Assembly: GCA_037447655.1 (NCBI GenBank)
Contig: JBBHKE010001829.1
Span: 1-62,685 of the forward strand
Length of the DNA: 62,685 nt
Reading direction: 5' to 3'
DNA from: Zygnema cylindricum
Taxonomy: Eukaryota; Streptophyta; Zygnematophyceae; Zygnematales; Zygnemataceae
Of the stretch, positions 23,093-36,226 are shown piece after piece; position 1 is the first letter of the stretch, and each line of letters opens with the position of its first letter. Made by a program: the position numbers and the translations under genes. The notes under the pieces are model-generated. The model saw only the letters and a program-made list of their open reading frames with translations. It ran no database searches and was not told the origin of the DNA.

Positions 23093-26000
23093 GAATGGTC
23101 CGGAGTGTTTGCGTCGCGACACCTCAATGGTGCAAAAAAAGGCTCATTTATTTTTGAATTAGGGCTTGGGTTTAATACAAAATCTAGGGTTCAGATTCAA
23201 TGGCATCTTGAAGATGAAGATCGTCCGGATCCTTTGGGAGTTTTTACCGAAGGATGGTTAGATTTTGTGACCGAAGCTGGTCTAAAAGAAGGAGATTGTG
23301 TCTTATTTCAACTTTTAGAGCCAGAATTACTTTCTGTGGAGATTCTCGAACGGGTTTCTGTCACAAACCATGAGGAACCAAATCCTGTAAAACCAGACCC
23401 TGGGGAACCAGTAGTAGAGAAAATTCGAAATTCTAATCAAAGGATTGGAGAAAGTACAGCTAAGTCGAGGTGGGAAGCTGCAAGGAAAGGAGTAATCGAG
23501 GATAAAGGGAAGAGGGAGATAGAATGGAGTGAGAGAAATTTGAGGACGCGAAGAAGAGGTAAGGAAAAATGTCAGAGGAGTGAGAGGAGACAGTCGACAT
23601 AGGAAGGGAGAATGTGGTAAAGTTATCATTTTTTGAGCGAACAAAAATTGAACCAATTAGCAACTTGTATTTGTGCATCGGTTGATTGATTTTATGCTGA
23701 CAAATAGTTTGGACAATTTTTTGGCGAATTTTGCCACTAATTATTGCGGTTATTGTTGATAATTGAATATCCATAGTAATATATGTATAGTTCAAATATG
23801 CACAAAATGTAACTCACATGTATTTTAGCATGCAAAAAACATTCGTGGTTAATATTTTTCTCCTTTTAAATATTTGGATTTATCGATGATATTCTGATAT
23901 CATTGTCGATTTAATGCAGTATTTGTCCATTCACTAAATGTTGAGTTTTTCCAAAAGACCAATTAATGAGTTATAGAAAATCCTCGTCGGTGACATTATT
24001 TGTGATATCTAGGCTGTACCAAATGCATCTCATAGAAAAGGTTTTACACCACTATACTTAACATAATCATATGTCTAAGTATAGTGAAAGTGAATGGTGA
24101 AAAATGGGAGAAGTGAAAGGTGAAAGGTGAAAAGTCATCAGTCAAAAGTGAAAAGTCGAGAAGTAAAAAGTAAAAAATAAAAATAAATAAAAACCATAAA
24201 GTATGAAGTAATAAGTATCCACTATAAGTGTGAATATAAGTAAAAACATAAGTGTAAGTATAAATGTATAAGCATAAATGCGGATTGGATATATATTGTG
24301 ACAAACAATTTTTTTTTTAGATCAACCTTTGAAAAGTTACATGGGCACAAAAGTGTAAATTTATTTGATGATAAACTAACTTCTGTAGTATGGGTATACA
24401 CAAGGTTGCATTCGACAAGTAAATATCATGTGTATCCCAAAATGTCATATTACCTTTTTAGAATCACAAAACACACAAAAAATTCTCAAGACGATGCAAT
24501 TAGTTCAGACTCGTTTTCATTTCCAACAAATTACTTAATTAAAAAATTTATACGTAAATATTGCTTTGGAAGACGAAGAAAAAGAAGAAGAGGGGAGAGA
24601 AAGGAGCGCGAGGAGCGGAAACAGAGGGAGGGAGGGAGGGAAAAAGAAAGAGAGGGAGAGGGAAAAAAAAGGGAGGGAGGGAGGGAGTGAGGGAAGGAAA
24701 AAGAGAAGGAAAGAAATAAAAAAGGGAGAGAGGAGATGATAATGACAAGTGTGAAAGGTAGGAAACAATTTTTTAAGACATACATTCAAACTATATTCAA
24801 AGATTATATACGAGGTTTAGATATAGCAGTAAAAAATGAGGCAAAATCTTCAAAGGCAAAGGAGCAATTATTGTGTTGCAATTTATTACCTCATTTTTAA
24901 ATGTTTTCAGTTTTTTTATCGTGAAAACAATTTACCAAATACTTGAATAAACTTAGAAACATGCATTTAAATTGTCTTTTGTACATTGCAACAACGGTTA
25001 AATGCTAATGGATACAAACATTAAAAAATACAATAAAAGTACTTTGTGTTTCTGTTGTGTTTTTCAGTTTCTCATATGTTTATTATTGAGTTTGAAATTT
25101 GTGTTTTTTTTTTCTTCTGCAAATTGCAGGTCAAAACAACGAGACAATTGGGCATAAGTTAGAAAAAGAAAAAAATGTTAATGTTTTTGATAACATGATC
25201 GTAATTCCATCTCGGGGCAGCATCAAAAGCAAAAGCTTTGACGTACAAAAAGAAAAGGTAGAGTATTTAGGTCTTGGGATAAATTTTTATTTTTGGACAA
25301 AGGCTGTTGGAATTTTGGAGCGTACTAGTGGAATTTTTGAATCTAATTTGTGATTGAACTTTATTTAACTTCTTTAATTTTGTTTTTGCAGGAGCAGGAT
25401 AAAATTGGAGGTAAAACTGTAAGAAACTCAAGTCTCGATGAGAAAAAAAGTATAAACGATATTCAGATAATTTCAATTGGAAGAAAAAAAGTGGCGTCGA
25501 AAAAAAGAGAAAAAAAAATGAGTGGTGAGAGAAATAAACTAGAGGATGGACAAAAAATTGATAAAAAAAACATAGAAATTGTATCTCCTTTGAGTTTTAA
25601 GGTAACCAAACGTAAAAGAACAATTATGAAAGAACATAACTCAAGAAAAATAATTTGTGATCCGAAAAACGAAAATAGTGATGTATGGTTAAACCCTGAA
25701 AGTATCATATCTCTCTGTAAAAAACCCGTTCCTTCAAGAGAAGTGATACCTGGGAAAGTTTACCTAACGGAGGATTGGATATCACAGAGGAGACCGGTAA
25801 CAGAAGAGGATAGAGACAAAGCATGGAAAGAAGCGTCTAACTTTGTTAGAAAAGAAAACGGTCGATTTCCTACAGTGATGAAAGAACTAGTTCCTTCGCA
25901 AGTTTACCGCGGTTTTTGGTTTGTAAGTTCTCTTCTCTATTTTTCGAAAAATTTAATCTTTTTGTTTTTCACTTTATAAATTTTCTTTTTGACTTTTTGT

Positions 26001-27603
26001 GTTTTTGTTACGGTTTTATTTGTGACGTTTGTTAAAATTTAAAGATTGTAAAAGTGTGTGAACAACCATAGATGAAAAGTAAGGTTTTTGTACGGTACTA
26101 ACGTAAAATAGCTTATTGTGGTGCGATGTGATGCGATGTGATGTGATGAGATGTGACAGGGAGGCATTCAGAAAGAATTTCGGAGACAATATTTACCGAA
26201 TGGAAACACGACAATTATTTTAAAAGATGAAAGTGGACGACAATGGAAAGCAAAGTGGAAAGGGAACAATCATACAAACAGTGGAATCTCCGGAGGATGG
26301 AGAAGTTTTGCAATTGATCATGGATTGGAGGAATTCGATGTGTGTGTTTTTCAGGTTAGTAAAAGATGTTTATCTACATTAAATATAGTGAAAGTATGTA
26401 AAATTATCGTGATGGATATTGGGAAGTGGTGGGGATGTGTGTTGTGTTACAAAGAGAAATATAGAGAAAAAGAGTGTTTTTCAAGCAATAACGCTAGAAA
26501 ATGGTTATTCACACTAACTAGGGTACTGTAGTGGGAAGTGGTGAAGACGAGCTTTGGGATGGGTGGGGTTGGGAAAAAAAGAGAGAAAGAGAGAGTTTTT
26601 GTCTTTTATTTTAGTTAAAATGCTGCTATCCACACTAACTACAGTTCAATAGTGTGTTTGTTGTTTTCACAAAAGGTAAACCCTATTGAATAAGGTTTAT
26701 GACTTTCTGTTTTAATCCCTCTATATTAAATAAGATATAAAGTAAGTCATGTAGGTCGGCCAATTTTTTATCCATAGTCTTTTTTGGTTAATAAAATGCT
26801 TATTCACAAGGTATAAGTGTGTCATTTCTGTTTGAATTAGGAAAGGAATTTGTAAGCACACTAAATAGAGTAAACTTGTGCAAAAGTGTTTATAAAAAAA
26901 ATAAAAGGGATCATAATGCTCATATAAAAGATTGGCTTGCTTTATAAAGAGCTTCGAGCCTATGGTATTAAGTATGAATTTGTATCTTAACAAAGGATGT
27001 TATGTCTTATTCTTTTCAAAATGTTTAGTTTCATGAAGCACCTCAAAATTGTTGTGAACTTTCAAGAAGTCTCTTGTTGAAATCTTTCACTTGTACATGT
27101 TTATATATTTCTTACTGTGCTAAAACTAATTGCTCTTTCAAAAAACAACTGATGATAACTTGATAGTTTGACGGTTAGGTTCCAAATAATGCTGGTGCAT
27201 GCACTCATAAAATATATTGATGTTTGTTGATTTTTTTGTATAGTTGTAGTACACCCCGATGATGATTTTTATTTCATTTTCATTTCATTGTGTTTTACTA
27301 TTTGTGAAAGTAAAGTATTGTGAAAATAATTTTTTTTTTCATCACTTGTATGGAATTACGTTAACAGTCTCGATGGTAATGGGTAAGAATTTTTCGTTTT
27401 TTCTTTTTTTTCATTTCAACTTGGGCTTTCTTGTATGAATGCAGTTAGTGACGAAAATATCTGCCGGAATTCCCATTTTGGTCGTGAATATATTTCGAGC
27501 TGTTGAACCTCCAAATGGAAAAGAAAGTTATCCCATAAAGAAATCATTTCCGCGTTTTGAACTTTCAAACAAAAAAACAACTTATTTCACAAAAACATCG
27601 AAG
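23093..27603 (+). CDS. B3 DNA-binding domain protein, two B3 regions, 5' part missing
   Basis: Exons 23093-23558, 25130-25257, 25392-25922, 26160-26354 and 27445-27603 join in frame (first junction splits a GGT codon; others phase 0). Exon 1 carries the C-terminal half of a B3 fold: VFTEGWLDFVTEAGLKEGDC then VLFQLLEPELLSVEI. A Lys-rich linker follows. A complete second B3 spans the last three exons: FPTVMKELVPSQVYRGFWF, EFRRQYLPNGNTTIILKDES, SGISGGWRSFAIDHGLEEFD and LVTKISAGIPILVVNIFRAV. The SGGWR/FWLG-type layout resembles plant B3 proteins such as At5g42700, rather than ARF or ABI3. Such proteins are nuclear sequence-specific DNA binders; the target is unknown. The first B3 lacks its N-terminal strands, which should be in an upstream exon not found; the ATG13 duplicate sits there instead. 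An unspliced read from the last exon stops at 27621, but further 3' exons cannot be excluded. It could be functional with a distant first exon, or 5'-truncated. Confidence 0.88.
24055..24290. repeat. Degenerate AAGTGAAA / ATAAGT repeats
   Basis: Within the first B3 intron, short AGTGAAAGGTGAAA-type units grade into ATAAGTGTAAGTATAAATG-type units. The minus-strand frame across it is compositional. Confidence 0.6.
24565..24740. repeat. GA-rich microsatellite in B3 intron 1
   Basis: AAGAAG and GGGAGGGAGG units. The open frames on both strands are low-complexity artefacts. Confidence 0.8.
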
Positions 27604-27621
27604 GTGCGTCTTTCAACATAA

Positions 27622-28166
27622 AAAGCAAGTTTTGCCAAATTGAAGAATCTTTTGTTTTAGATTTAGTTTTTCGTCTTGTCTCTTTTGTATGTTCATTTTG
27701 TTTTTCAATTTCGACAAAAATCTGAATGCCAGTACAAAGTATATACTAACGAGAGAGGGGGAGGGGGGGAGAGAGGGAGTCGAAGAGCTAGAGCTTGCAT
27801 GCTTCAACTTCATCTTAGGAGAGTGGAGGAGAGAGATACAGAGAGAGGGAGAGAGATCTCATTCTTGATCTATACGAACTTTCACAAAAAAAATCTTTCG
27901 GTCATCTATAAGTTGTTGTTTCTTTAACAATAATGGTTTCAAAAAGATCTTTTTTTGTGCTTGTAAGATAATAAGAGAAATATGAATATGATTCCAATGG
28001 CGTTGCCCGTTGTTCTTGAATTCTTGAAAGGATATATTTTTTTTAGACATTATTCCCTCAAAAAATTATTATTTTGTGCTTGAGTGTGAAAGTATGTCCG
28101 ATTACGACATGATTTTTTTTGGAGCGTTTCCATATTTATCATTGTTTTATTATAATTTGCTTTTGA
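27622..28166. other. B3 gene 3' flank
   Basis: AT-rich with a short GA-rich tract (27750-27860). No further exon could be supported. Confidence 0.4.
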
Positions 28167-28255
28167 ATGGTAAAAAACCCTAAAAAACCAAAACGTTAAA
28201 AAACCCTAAAACCCTAAAAAACTAAAGCCTAAAAAACAACCCTAAAAAACAACGG
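28167..28255. repeat. Degenerate telomere-like CCCTAAA repeat
   Basis: Seven or so units of the form AAAAACCCTAAA, CCCTAAAACCCTAAA and AACCCTAAAAAAC in about 90 bases. The plant telomere motif is CCCTAAA. Short interstitial copies are common near plant promoters and repair scars, so this is not a telomere. Confidence 0.7.
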
Positions 28256-30222
28256 TCCAAAACATCATTATATGCTTTCAAATGGTTGAAATACATAAAA
28301 CTATGGCCCGACTTTTGATAATTGATTATACTTTTGATTATCCATTTGCATTTGAACGGTTGAAGCGTATGGATTTGAAAGACAATATTTTAATTGAATT
28401 TCCATTTATTTTTTTGTTTGTGATGATGTGCCAATAGGTGTATATGTGTCAATGTGGTTGTCTGTTTGTGTCAAAATATCAAGTTTGTGTCTATAATGTT
28501 AGGTTGATGTGTATTTTTGTCGACATTTGGATAAGTTCAAATTGTAACCTCTCCTAAAAAGCAACATATCCGAGAAAATATATATAAAATAGGGTTTTTT
28601 AGAGTTTACCTCTCCTAAAATTTAATATATCAGAAAATATATATGAAATATGTGGGCAGTTTAGATTTGATAGCATGTTTTGTTTGGGTATACGTGGAAT
28701 TGAAAAATTGTTTGTTTTGTATTTTTGCGATTGAAGTAAAAAAATTGAGTACGTAGGAATGAACAAAAAAAAAAAATGAAACTGAATAATCGAACGTGGA
28801 TGACAGCAAACAAAAAAAACAAAAACAGGTCAAAATAAAGTAGGTTAGGGACTAGCATGAACAATGAGAAGTTAGAAGAATGATCCAATTATGAGTTGTG
28901 CACATATTGGATTTCAGCCCTAACTCTAATTGCAATCAATATTTAAATAGTTAAATGTGCATGAATTGCACAATTGCCTTTTTGGAAAGTGGGACTCTTA
29001 GGTAGAGCTCCGACAAAAGCTTTGATTATAACAACTCAATTGTATTAGGAACACTTTATTGGATTCCTTTTGAAATACAATAGTATTTGAATAAAATAAC
29101 ATAAAGAGGTATAGGAAAATAAGGCATTTCACATCGATGAGCAATATTCGACCAATCGTCATTTTCTGGTTGGTATGCTCTTCCTATTCTTGGAATTACC
29201 GATTTTTGGGAGTAAAATCGTCAAATTGACAATTTGGGAAAAAAACACAGTCATCGATAATCGTGGATTGGGAACCTTTTCAATCAGATCTGCTCAAAAA
29301 AACAATGCAACAAAACATAAAAACGAATCTACCTTTCTGTTGTATTCTTTATCATTTTCTTAGTTATCTCTTATGTGTTATAACACTATCTGGTGTTACA
29401 ATTTAAAATTTTAATATTGTTTTTGTGATAGTAACGTCTCTTTGGTTGTTCTCCTAGTTTCTATTACTAACTTGTTGTTATAAGAATTCCATGTGAGGAG
29501 ATCAAACCGAACTATACCAACTGTGCTAATTTGCCCCAAATGTCTTGCAATCATAATTGTCATAATTGTTTATAATTTATAATTGTAATTATATTCATAA
29601 CATTGTTTTTCTCATCCCGTAAACTCTTAGACAACTGCTAGAGTGCGTTCATACCAAACACAGTTTTACTAAAATTCGAAGTATTGCGGTTATCTAGATA
29701 CAAATTTTGACTCGGTTTTTTAGTAGGCGTGGCTTAGGTTAGTAAGATATGGGCATACCAACCAAGTGAAGATAAAAAATGAGAAGATCGAACGAGGTTT
29801 TCTTTTTGGACAAAAAACATCCTTCTTGGAGCAAATACGAGAGGAGGAATTCACTTGTAATTACTAATTAGGGTTATAATGGGTACGACATGCCTAGTTA
29901 TTGAAAACCTGGCGTAAAGAATAGAAACTTGGAGTTGCGACTGAAAAACACTGGGTACTTGGGTGGAAAAAGGCAACAAAAAATATGGGAAAAACAACAA
30001 AAAGGGGAATTCTATTTTTTTATACGGCTATTTACGCGTCTCAAATGTTTCCTTCGATCAATTCCCAAATTTTGGACAAAACAATTACAATACTGTATTG
30101 TAACTTTGGAGACGTGGAGTCGAGACATTGGTTCATAAAACGCCTGTTTTGGTTCAAGTAACACTATTTATCTGCGAGGATCCAATACCTTGCGTCCATT
30201 GCAGGACTCTGGTCATATGTTT
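28256..30222. other. Gene-free AT-rich stretch
   Basis: About 2 kb with no supported exon. A duplicated phrase (AAAATATATATAAAATAGGG / GAAAATATATATGAAATATG, both after CTCCTAAAA) occurs near 28575 and 28635. A tRNA-like box A/box B fragment is at 29491-29537 (minus). Open frames are short and compositional. Confidence 0.4.
29491..29537 (-). ncRNA. tRNA-like fragment lacking the anticodon arm
   Basis: On the minus strand GGGGCAAATTAGCACAGTTGG reads like a tRNA D arm (box A, TAGCACAGTTGGTA). TTCGGTTTGATCTCC follows almost at once and resembles a T arm (box B). The anticodon arm is missing, so it is not a working tRNA. It could be a SINE head or a chance match. Confidence 0.3.
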
Positions 30223-30962
30223 TAGTGTTGTGTATCGGTAAGGATTTGTCGATAACCGATATATTGGTACGATACATCGTTATCGGTGTTATCGCCGATA
30301 GATACCCGATATTTATCGGTTATTATCGGCGATAACACCGATATCGATAACTATTGGCGATATCTGTACGGACCGTACAGATAACTGTACGGCCAGTACA
30401 CTCAACTGTACGTGTTATTCCCCGGACGCGCCGCGGACCCCCTTCCCCCCGATTCCGATAAAAAATTGCGATATTTCCTTCATTATTTATAATTTACGGG
30501 GGTTTTACTTGGGTACCCCTTCCAAAATGGCCTTTTGACTGTTAGTTTTTTATAAATGGCAGTTAATGGCGGCAGTCTGACAGATTTGTTTGGCTGCTGA
30601 AAAAGTTTGATTTTACAAATTTACAATGTAATTTATTTTTTTCATTTCGGTACTATAATTTTAGAACTATAAACTATTATTTTAAATTTGTCAACGTTTA
30701 TGTGCCGCGCTATCCGTAATAAATTTCAGTTACACAGCGTACGGAACAAAATTTTACACGTGGCATACCACGCTATATAAAGTCAATAATAATACAGTAT
30801 ATTATAAAGTACTATTGTATGCATACTATATTTTTTTAAGTTATCGCCGATATGGAATTTGTTGGTCTCGGACCGATATATCGGGACCTCTGACCGTTCG
30901 ATAACCGATAACTGTCGGTATCGGTGGTATCGCAATAAATATTTTACCGATACACAGCACTA
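30223..30962. mobile_element. 740-bp inverted-repeat element rich in CCGATA, hAT-like
   Basis: Left end TAGTGTTGTGTATCGGTAA and right end TTACCGATACACAGCACTA are inverse with two mismatches. The ends are packed with ATCGGTTATTATCGGCGATA-type palindromes. Such TAG..TGTGTATCGG ends are typical of hAT-type elements (family knowledge). I could not find a matching 8-bp duplication; TA lies at both borders. No transposase frame. Confidence 0.7.
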
Positions 30963-31316
30963 TTATATTCGGCCATTCACAACTCGCCGCGTCAACAAAA
31001 GAAGAAAAAATACGGGAAAAACAAAAACATGTAAAAAAAAATCACCGACAGATTACAATTCACCTCTCCTTGTTTCTCGGCGCGACCTTCGCCTTCTAAT
31101 ATTTATTTTCGTGCCAACAATAAATTCCTATTTTGGAGGTACGCCTGCATTGGGTACATTTGACGTTTTGTATTGCCACGCGTATATATAGTGTATAATT
31201 TTGTACCTTTTGCTTATCTACGTGTCGATTCAAAGTTTGATTCTTGCCGTACAAGTTGGTGTCCAACAACTTCACATTGGTTAAACTCGTGGCGCTTGCA
31301 TAGAAAAGCCGTTTTA
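30963..31316. other. Spacer between two elements
   Basis: Nothing recognisable apart from an open frame of no known domain running in from the element. Confidence 0.35.
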
Positions 31317-32302
31317 GGGTACTTTCGCATGTGGTAAAGGTACAGACATTTTCTGTCGTTTTCTTCCAAAACTTAGGTTAATTTCGCATGTAACCGAAAC
31401 TTAGTCTTGCCACTTTGTTTTTTAGCGAAGATTCTCCGTACAACTTTCAGAGCATTCTTATGTAAAAAAATGAAATCTAAACTTTAGATTGTGACGGATG
31501 TAGACGTGGGTGTAATTTGTGACGATTGTAGACGCGTACAAAACTCGCGACAATTGATGGCGTTTACAAAATAGAGACGGTTGTAGATGTCTAGCTACTT
31601 GTGACATTGTAGATGTTTAGGGTTTGTGACATTTTGACGTCACGCGTATTTATGATAGCGTCGACGTCACTAATTCAAAAACATTCCGCCATGGTTTCCC
31701 GATTTTGTTTTTTCGTCCGTTCTCACTCTACTTGCCACCAAAATAAGCTAAAAGACAGCCAAAATAAATATTTTTTATATATCTTTCATTTGATAGCTTT
31801 CTTGCCTTTTTTCATTGCAAGAATTGTAAGATAGACGCGGTAGTGAGAGAGGGAGAGAGAGAGATGCGCTTTCACAGACTTCGCTTTTGCGAAATGGCGT
31901 CCGTTGGTCGAAACCCCTCCACGGCCACTGTACGCCAAAAAAGTCACGCACAGGCTGGAAACGTGCAATGGGGTTTTTTTTTGGTACTCCGCGAACAAAA
32001 ATTGTCAAAACTTTTCGACACGTGCGACAGCATCAGCCTATTCGCTCACCTCGTGTAACTATGTTTAAAATCACCTCGCGAGGTGATTTTATATGAAGTT
32101 TGAAGATGAGCTGAAGGGACGCAAAATTGGTTCGAAACGCGCTAGACGACAAACTGTAGTACATATAAAGTTTCAAGGTAACGCAACTTGTAAGGTGGAA
32201 ATTTCAATTTTCTGGTACGGCCGCGGATTTTCACGTATTTTTCTAAGTTATGGAGGAAAACAACATAAAATAACTGTAACTTTACCACATGGGAAAGTAC
32301 CC
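31317..32302. mobile_element. PIF/Harbinger-like non-autonomous element, 986 bp
   Basis: The termini GGGTACTTTCGCATGT and ACATGGGAAAGTACCC are inverse with one mismatch and are flanked by TTA on both sides. The interior holds the TGACGTCA-like block near 31640, GCCATGGTTTCCCGATTTTG, GAAATGGCGTCCGTTGGTCG and the perfect palindrome at 32066-32091. No transposase. Confidence 0.9.
32066..32091. repeat. Perfect 26-bp palindrome (AAAATCACCTCG half-site)
   Basis: Half-site TAAAATCACCTCG followed immediately by its exact reverse complement; the centre is CGCG. The same core occurs at 35052, 38901 and 39983, and in altered form at 34489, always inside a Harbinger-like element. Confidence 0.95.
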
Positions 32303-32385
32303 TTAGAATGCCTGCGAGGATCAAATAAATTTACACGTGTGGTACTGTACGGTTATGTAGTATTCTGTACTGATCTGTACAGTAA

Positions 32386-32583
32386 CACCGTGTATCGCTA
32401 TTAACGTTAATGTTTTTTTGCCACTTGAAACATATTTTCTCCGTACACATTTGTCGGATTGTGGATCTGACGGTTGCGATTGAAATGTAAGGATCTCAGC
32501 TTCCAATTGGCGCTCTCAAATTGAAAATCGGACAATTGTGTACGGAAAAAAGATGTTTTAAGCGGCGTAAAAAATACCCGGTG
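32386..32583. mobile_element. 198-bp TA-type MITE
   Basis: Left CACCGTGTATCGCTATTAACG; right end CCCGGTG before TA. Interior GCCACTTGAAACATATTTTC and GTTTTAAGCGGCG are shared with the copies at 4127, 14830, 50871 and 53312. The left flank reads TAA rather than TA. Confidence 0.7.
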
Positions 32584-33040
32584 TAGCTTTACTGTGTCTA
32601 CGTTTGGGTCCCTCCCAAGTCCCCACATATTCCTGATTTTATCCTAACGACGTCCTTTTGTAAGATACGTTAAAGCTTTACGATCTCAAAGTCTCCGAAC
32701 GTTTTACAGCTCTTCAATTTGTCTGTAGTGAGGTTGATGGTGGATATGAGATATTGTTTTTGTGGATACTATAACCTCTCTTGTTTTCATATGTTAACAT
32801 TCATTTTTGTTTTTTTTTCCCATTTGTACACATAAGGTTTTTCCATCCCGATTTTTGCAATACCGTACAGTACGGTAAAGTGCTTTACTCTAATGTACCG
32901 TACAGTGTTGTACAGGTTTCTTTAGCGTATAGGAATAATTACAGTGATTTACGCTAATTGGGAATTTGAAAAAAAAAAAAAAAACATACATTGTTTACTA
33001 ATGCTAATATGGGTCTTTGAAAAAAGTATATGTCGCATAG
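32584..33040. other. Gene-free spacer
   Basis: CTGTAC/GTACAG words near 32870-32920 and an A16 run near 32970. No gene. Confidence 0.35.
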
Positions 33041-33315
33041 TTCAAAAGTAGTTGAAAGTAGGCCCATACAATATGCCCGTTGTATGCAAAACATACAATA
33101 TGACCTTAAAACGCATATTGTATTCGGACCTATTCGGACCAATTAAAACATTCAGACCAAAAAAAATTATTTACACCGTCAGATTAGAACGATCGGACGG
33201 TCGCTGAACAAAGTAGCGATCTAAGAAGATCACATGAAAAGCCCATAACAAAACTTACGATAAAGGCGCCGACCAAAGGCCTACCATAAAAACGTCTACT
33301 TTTGAAATATGATAT
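33041..33315. repeat. Second copy of the 3862 dispersed repeat
   Basis: Shares GAAAGTAGGCCCATACAATA and GACCAAAGGCCTACCATAAA with 3862-4126 in the same orientation. It probably forms part of a larger element that ends in GGCAGTGTA near 33715. Confidence 0.6.
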
Positions 33316-33818
33316 GTCGGTCGCAAACATGCTTACACTAATATAGGTACTTGTACACAATCTGACAAATCGTACACATATCGTACGTTCACATAGTCGA
33401 AACGTGGTTGTTGGACGAATATGTGCAAACGTGATATTTAACAACCCGATTCCATCCCCTTTTAGAGCGCATATTCTCATGCGTCCGCGGTTACTAAAAC
33501 TCATTAATTATACTTTTTCACTTAAAAAAGTACGATTTTGTACGGTTTGACACTGAACGTACACCACACTATTTAAAAGACAACGTACTTTCGCTTTGGA
33601 AAAAAACCCCAAATGGCGTAAAGAAAAAAACATAATAAGTTATGCTATTTGATAATTTGAAAAAAAAAAGCGGGACGGGATTAGTATACATTACGCTAAT
33701 CGAGATTGGCAGTGTAGTATCCACTGTGAAGAGCTTGATTAGTTATAAAATTAGGGTTTAGTGATTCTTGTAGTTTAATTGGCCCGAGGAGTGAACTTTA
33801 AAAATACCATGAGTTTAA
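33316..33818. other. TA-element right end and spacer
   Basis: CTAATCGAGATTGGCAGTGTA at about 33696-33716 is a TA-type right terminus. Its left partner was not fixed. No gene. Confidence 0.4.
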
Positions 33819-34745
33819 GGGTATGTCCCCATGTAATCGGTACTTCGATAAAGTATTTTGGACTATAGTGAATATTCGCCGTACTACTTTGAAGAGCGTC
33901 AATGTGCAAAAATGAAATCGAACTTTGACATGTGACGGTTGTAGACGTAGGTACAACTTGTGACGATTGAAGACCACTACGAAACTTTCGACGATTGGTG
34001 ACGCCAACAAAAACAACGTCTAGATTTTTGTGAAATTTCAGATGTTCAGGGTTTGGTGACATTGTGATGTTACGCTCACTTGTGACAATGTCGACGTCAC
34101 GGATTCAAGAACTTTCCGCCATGGTTTCCTGATTTTGCTTTTCTACTTTTTTCACTCGACTTGCCATTAAATAAAAACCTAAAAAAAAAAAAAAAAAATG
34201 TTTTCCAAAGATCTTTCATTTTTTATGAAGATTGTCGTGTCTCGTTCTGAAAAGTGTGAGATACAAGTGATAGTGTGAGAGGGAGAGAGAGGCGACGACG
34301 ACGAAAAATTATGCAAAGGACCCATGAATGCAAGTGGAAGTCCGAGACCCCTGCAAATTTGTTTCCGTACATAGCACGTGACGGGCACGGAGAAAATAGC
34401 GAGGACTTTCCCTCGTCCTAAAATTGTACAAATCGTGTGGCGCGTGCGTGGTTCGTTTTTCATTCGCTGTTCGGGCGGTACTTGAACTAAAATCACCCGC
34501 TCGAGGTGATTTTGGATGAAGTTTTTTTTTGGGCTGGATTCTCTTGCCCGATGGTAAAAAAGGAGAAAACGCCAAAATGCGTTCACACGACGACAAACAC
34601 GCCGTACATTCAAAGCGTGAATTGACGTTTACTCTACTTTGGTAAAAATGATTTTCTCGTACGGCTAAAGTTTTTGTCAAAGTTCCCTGAATTTAAGGGC
34701 AAAAGACAGAGAAAAGTAGATACTTTAATACATGGGGACGTACCC
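33819..34745. mobile_element. PIF/Harbinger-like element, 927 bp (inverted pair, left)
   Basis: Left GGGTATGTCCCCATGTAA and right CATGGGGACGTACCC are inverse, flanked by TAA on each side. It is related in opposite orientation to 34818-35773. It carries an altered form of the palindrome at 34489-34513 (AAAATCACC, seven-base centre, GGTGATTTT). Confidence 0.9.
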
Positions 34746-34817
34746 TAAATATTTGAATCAACGGAATAATGTTTATATTAGTGTGGCAAATCATCGTCAT
34801 AGAATTCCGAAGGCTAA

Positions 34818-35773
34818 GGGTACGTCCCCATGTGTTAAAGTATCGACTTTAATCTGTCGTTTTCCCACAAAACGCAGGTGCGTACGAGAGAAACTTTAGA
34901 CGTACAAAAAAATCAATTATTTAAAAGTACAGCAAACGTCAAGTCTATTATTTAAATGTACTTCATATTTGTCGTCATCTTAACAAATTTTGGCGTTTTC
35001 CTTTTTTCGACCCTCGGGCAAGAGATTCCAGCCCGTCAAAAAACTTCATCAAAAATCACCTCGCGAGGTGATTTTAGGGAAAGTACCGCCCAAAACAACA
35101 AATGCAAAACGGCCCACGCACGCGACACACGAGCGGGGAAATTTTAGGATGACTCGCTATTTTTCTCCCTGCCCGTCACGCGCATGTACGGAAAATACGA
35201 AGATGTACGGAAAAAAAGTGAAGGGGTCGCGGACCTCCACTTTCATTCATGGGGTCCTCGGTAGAATTTTGCGTCGTTGTCGCCTCTCCCCTCTCCCTCT
35301 CACACTATCACTTTTATCTCACACTTTTTAGAATGAGGCACGACAAAACTGGTATGAAATTAAAGATATTTGAAAAATAATTATTTTGGCTACCCTTCAT
35401 GTATATTTTTATGGCAAGTAGAGCGAAAAAAGTAGAGAAAACGAAATTGGGTATCCATGGCCGAAAGTCCTTGAATCTGTGACGTCGACGTTGTCACAAG
35501 TGAGCGTGACGTCACGATGTTACAAAACCCTAAACATCTGCCATGTCACAAAATTACAAAAATATAGACGTCTGCAACTGTCGCTGTTTTAGTTGGCGTC
35601 ACTAATTTCGTAGTCGTCGTCAATCGTCACAAAGTTGTACCTACGTCTACAACCGTCACATTTCAAAGTTTCGATTCATTTTCGCACATAGGGACGCTTT
35701 TCAAAGTAGTACGGAACACTTCACTACAGTCCAAAATACTTTTTCAAAGTATCGCTTACATGGGGATTTACCC
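34818..35773. mobile_element. PIF/Harbinger-like element, 956 bp (inverted pair, right)
   Basis: Left GGGTACGTCCCCATGT and right ACATGGGGATTTACCC, flanked by TAA on each side. It reads as the inverse of the neighbouring element 72 bp away. The perfect palindrome is at 35052-35075. No intact transposase. Confidence 0.9.
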
Positions 35774-36226
35774 TAACAGTAGGTTGAAAACGATCCGTAA
35801 CCTTCGAAAAAAAAATTGTACCTCGTATTTTTGACAACGTCGTATCTCGTGGACGTGGACGGCAGTGCGGATCGAACCTATGACCTTCAGCTCCCTATTT
35901 CTTGGAATTTGGCAATTTGCTATAGTAATGACTCGCGTCCCATCGGTCCATGGAAATGGCCAGTAATAACAAATTGTACGAAATGAAGACCGTCCGATCG
36001 ATGGGCGTAAAGGCAAAAATACGGAAATTAACTCCGCGACTTTTCAGCCGCCAGTAAATGCTCTTCGCTGTGAGCTGTATTCACGTGTGCGACAAGTGTT
36101 GGTCGCACATGTTTCAAATGTCTTATTTGTCGTATGTGACCGCCGTAACAAATGTGAGCAGTGAAATCAGCAAAATTAGCCTGGCGGGTGTATTTTTTGT
36201 CGTTTAAAGGAAAACTGCCAGAGTAG
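35774..36226. other. Spacer with tRNA T-arm-like motif
   Basis: On the minus strand near 35866-35885 the sequence AAGGTCATAGGTTCGATCC is a good T-arm (box B). A weak box A-like TAGCAAATTGCC lies about 45 bases upstream of it. A tRNA-derived SINE is possible; no full cloverleaf could be drawn. No gene. Confidence 0.3.
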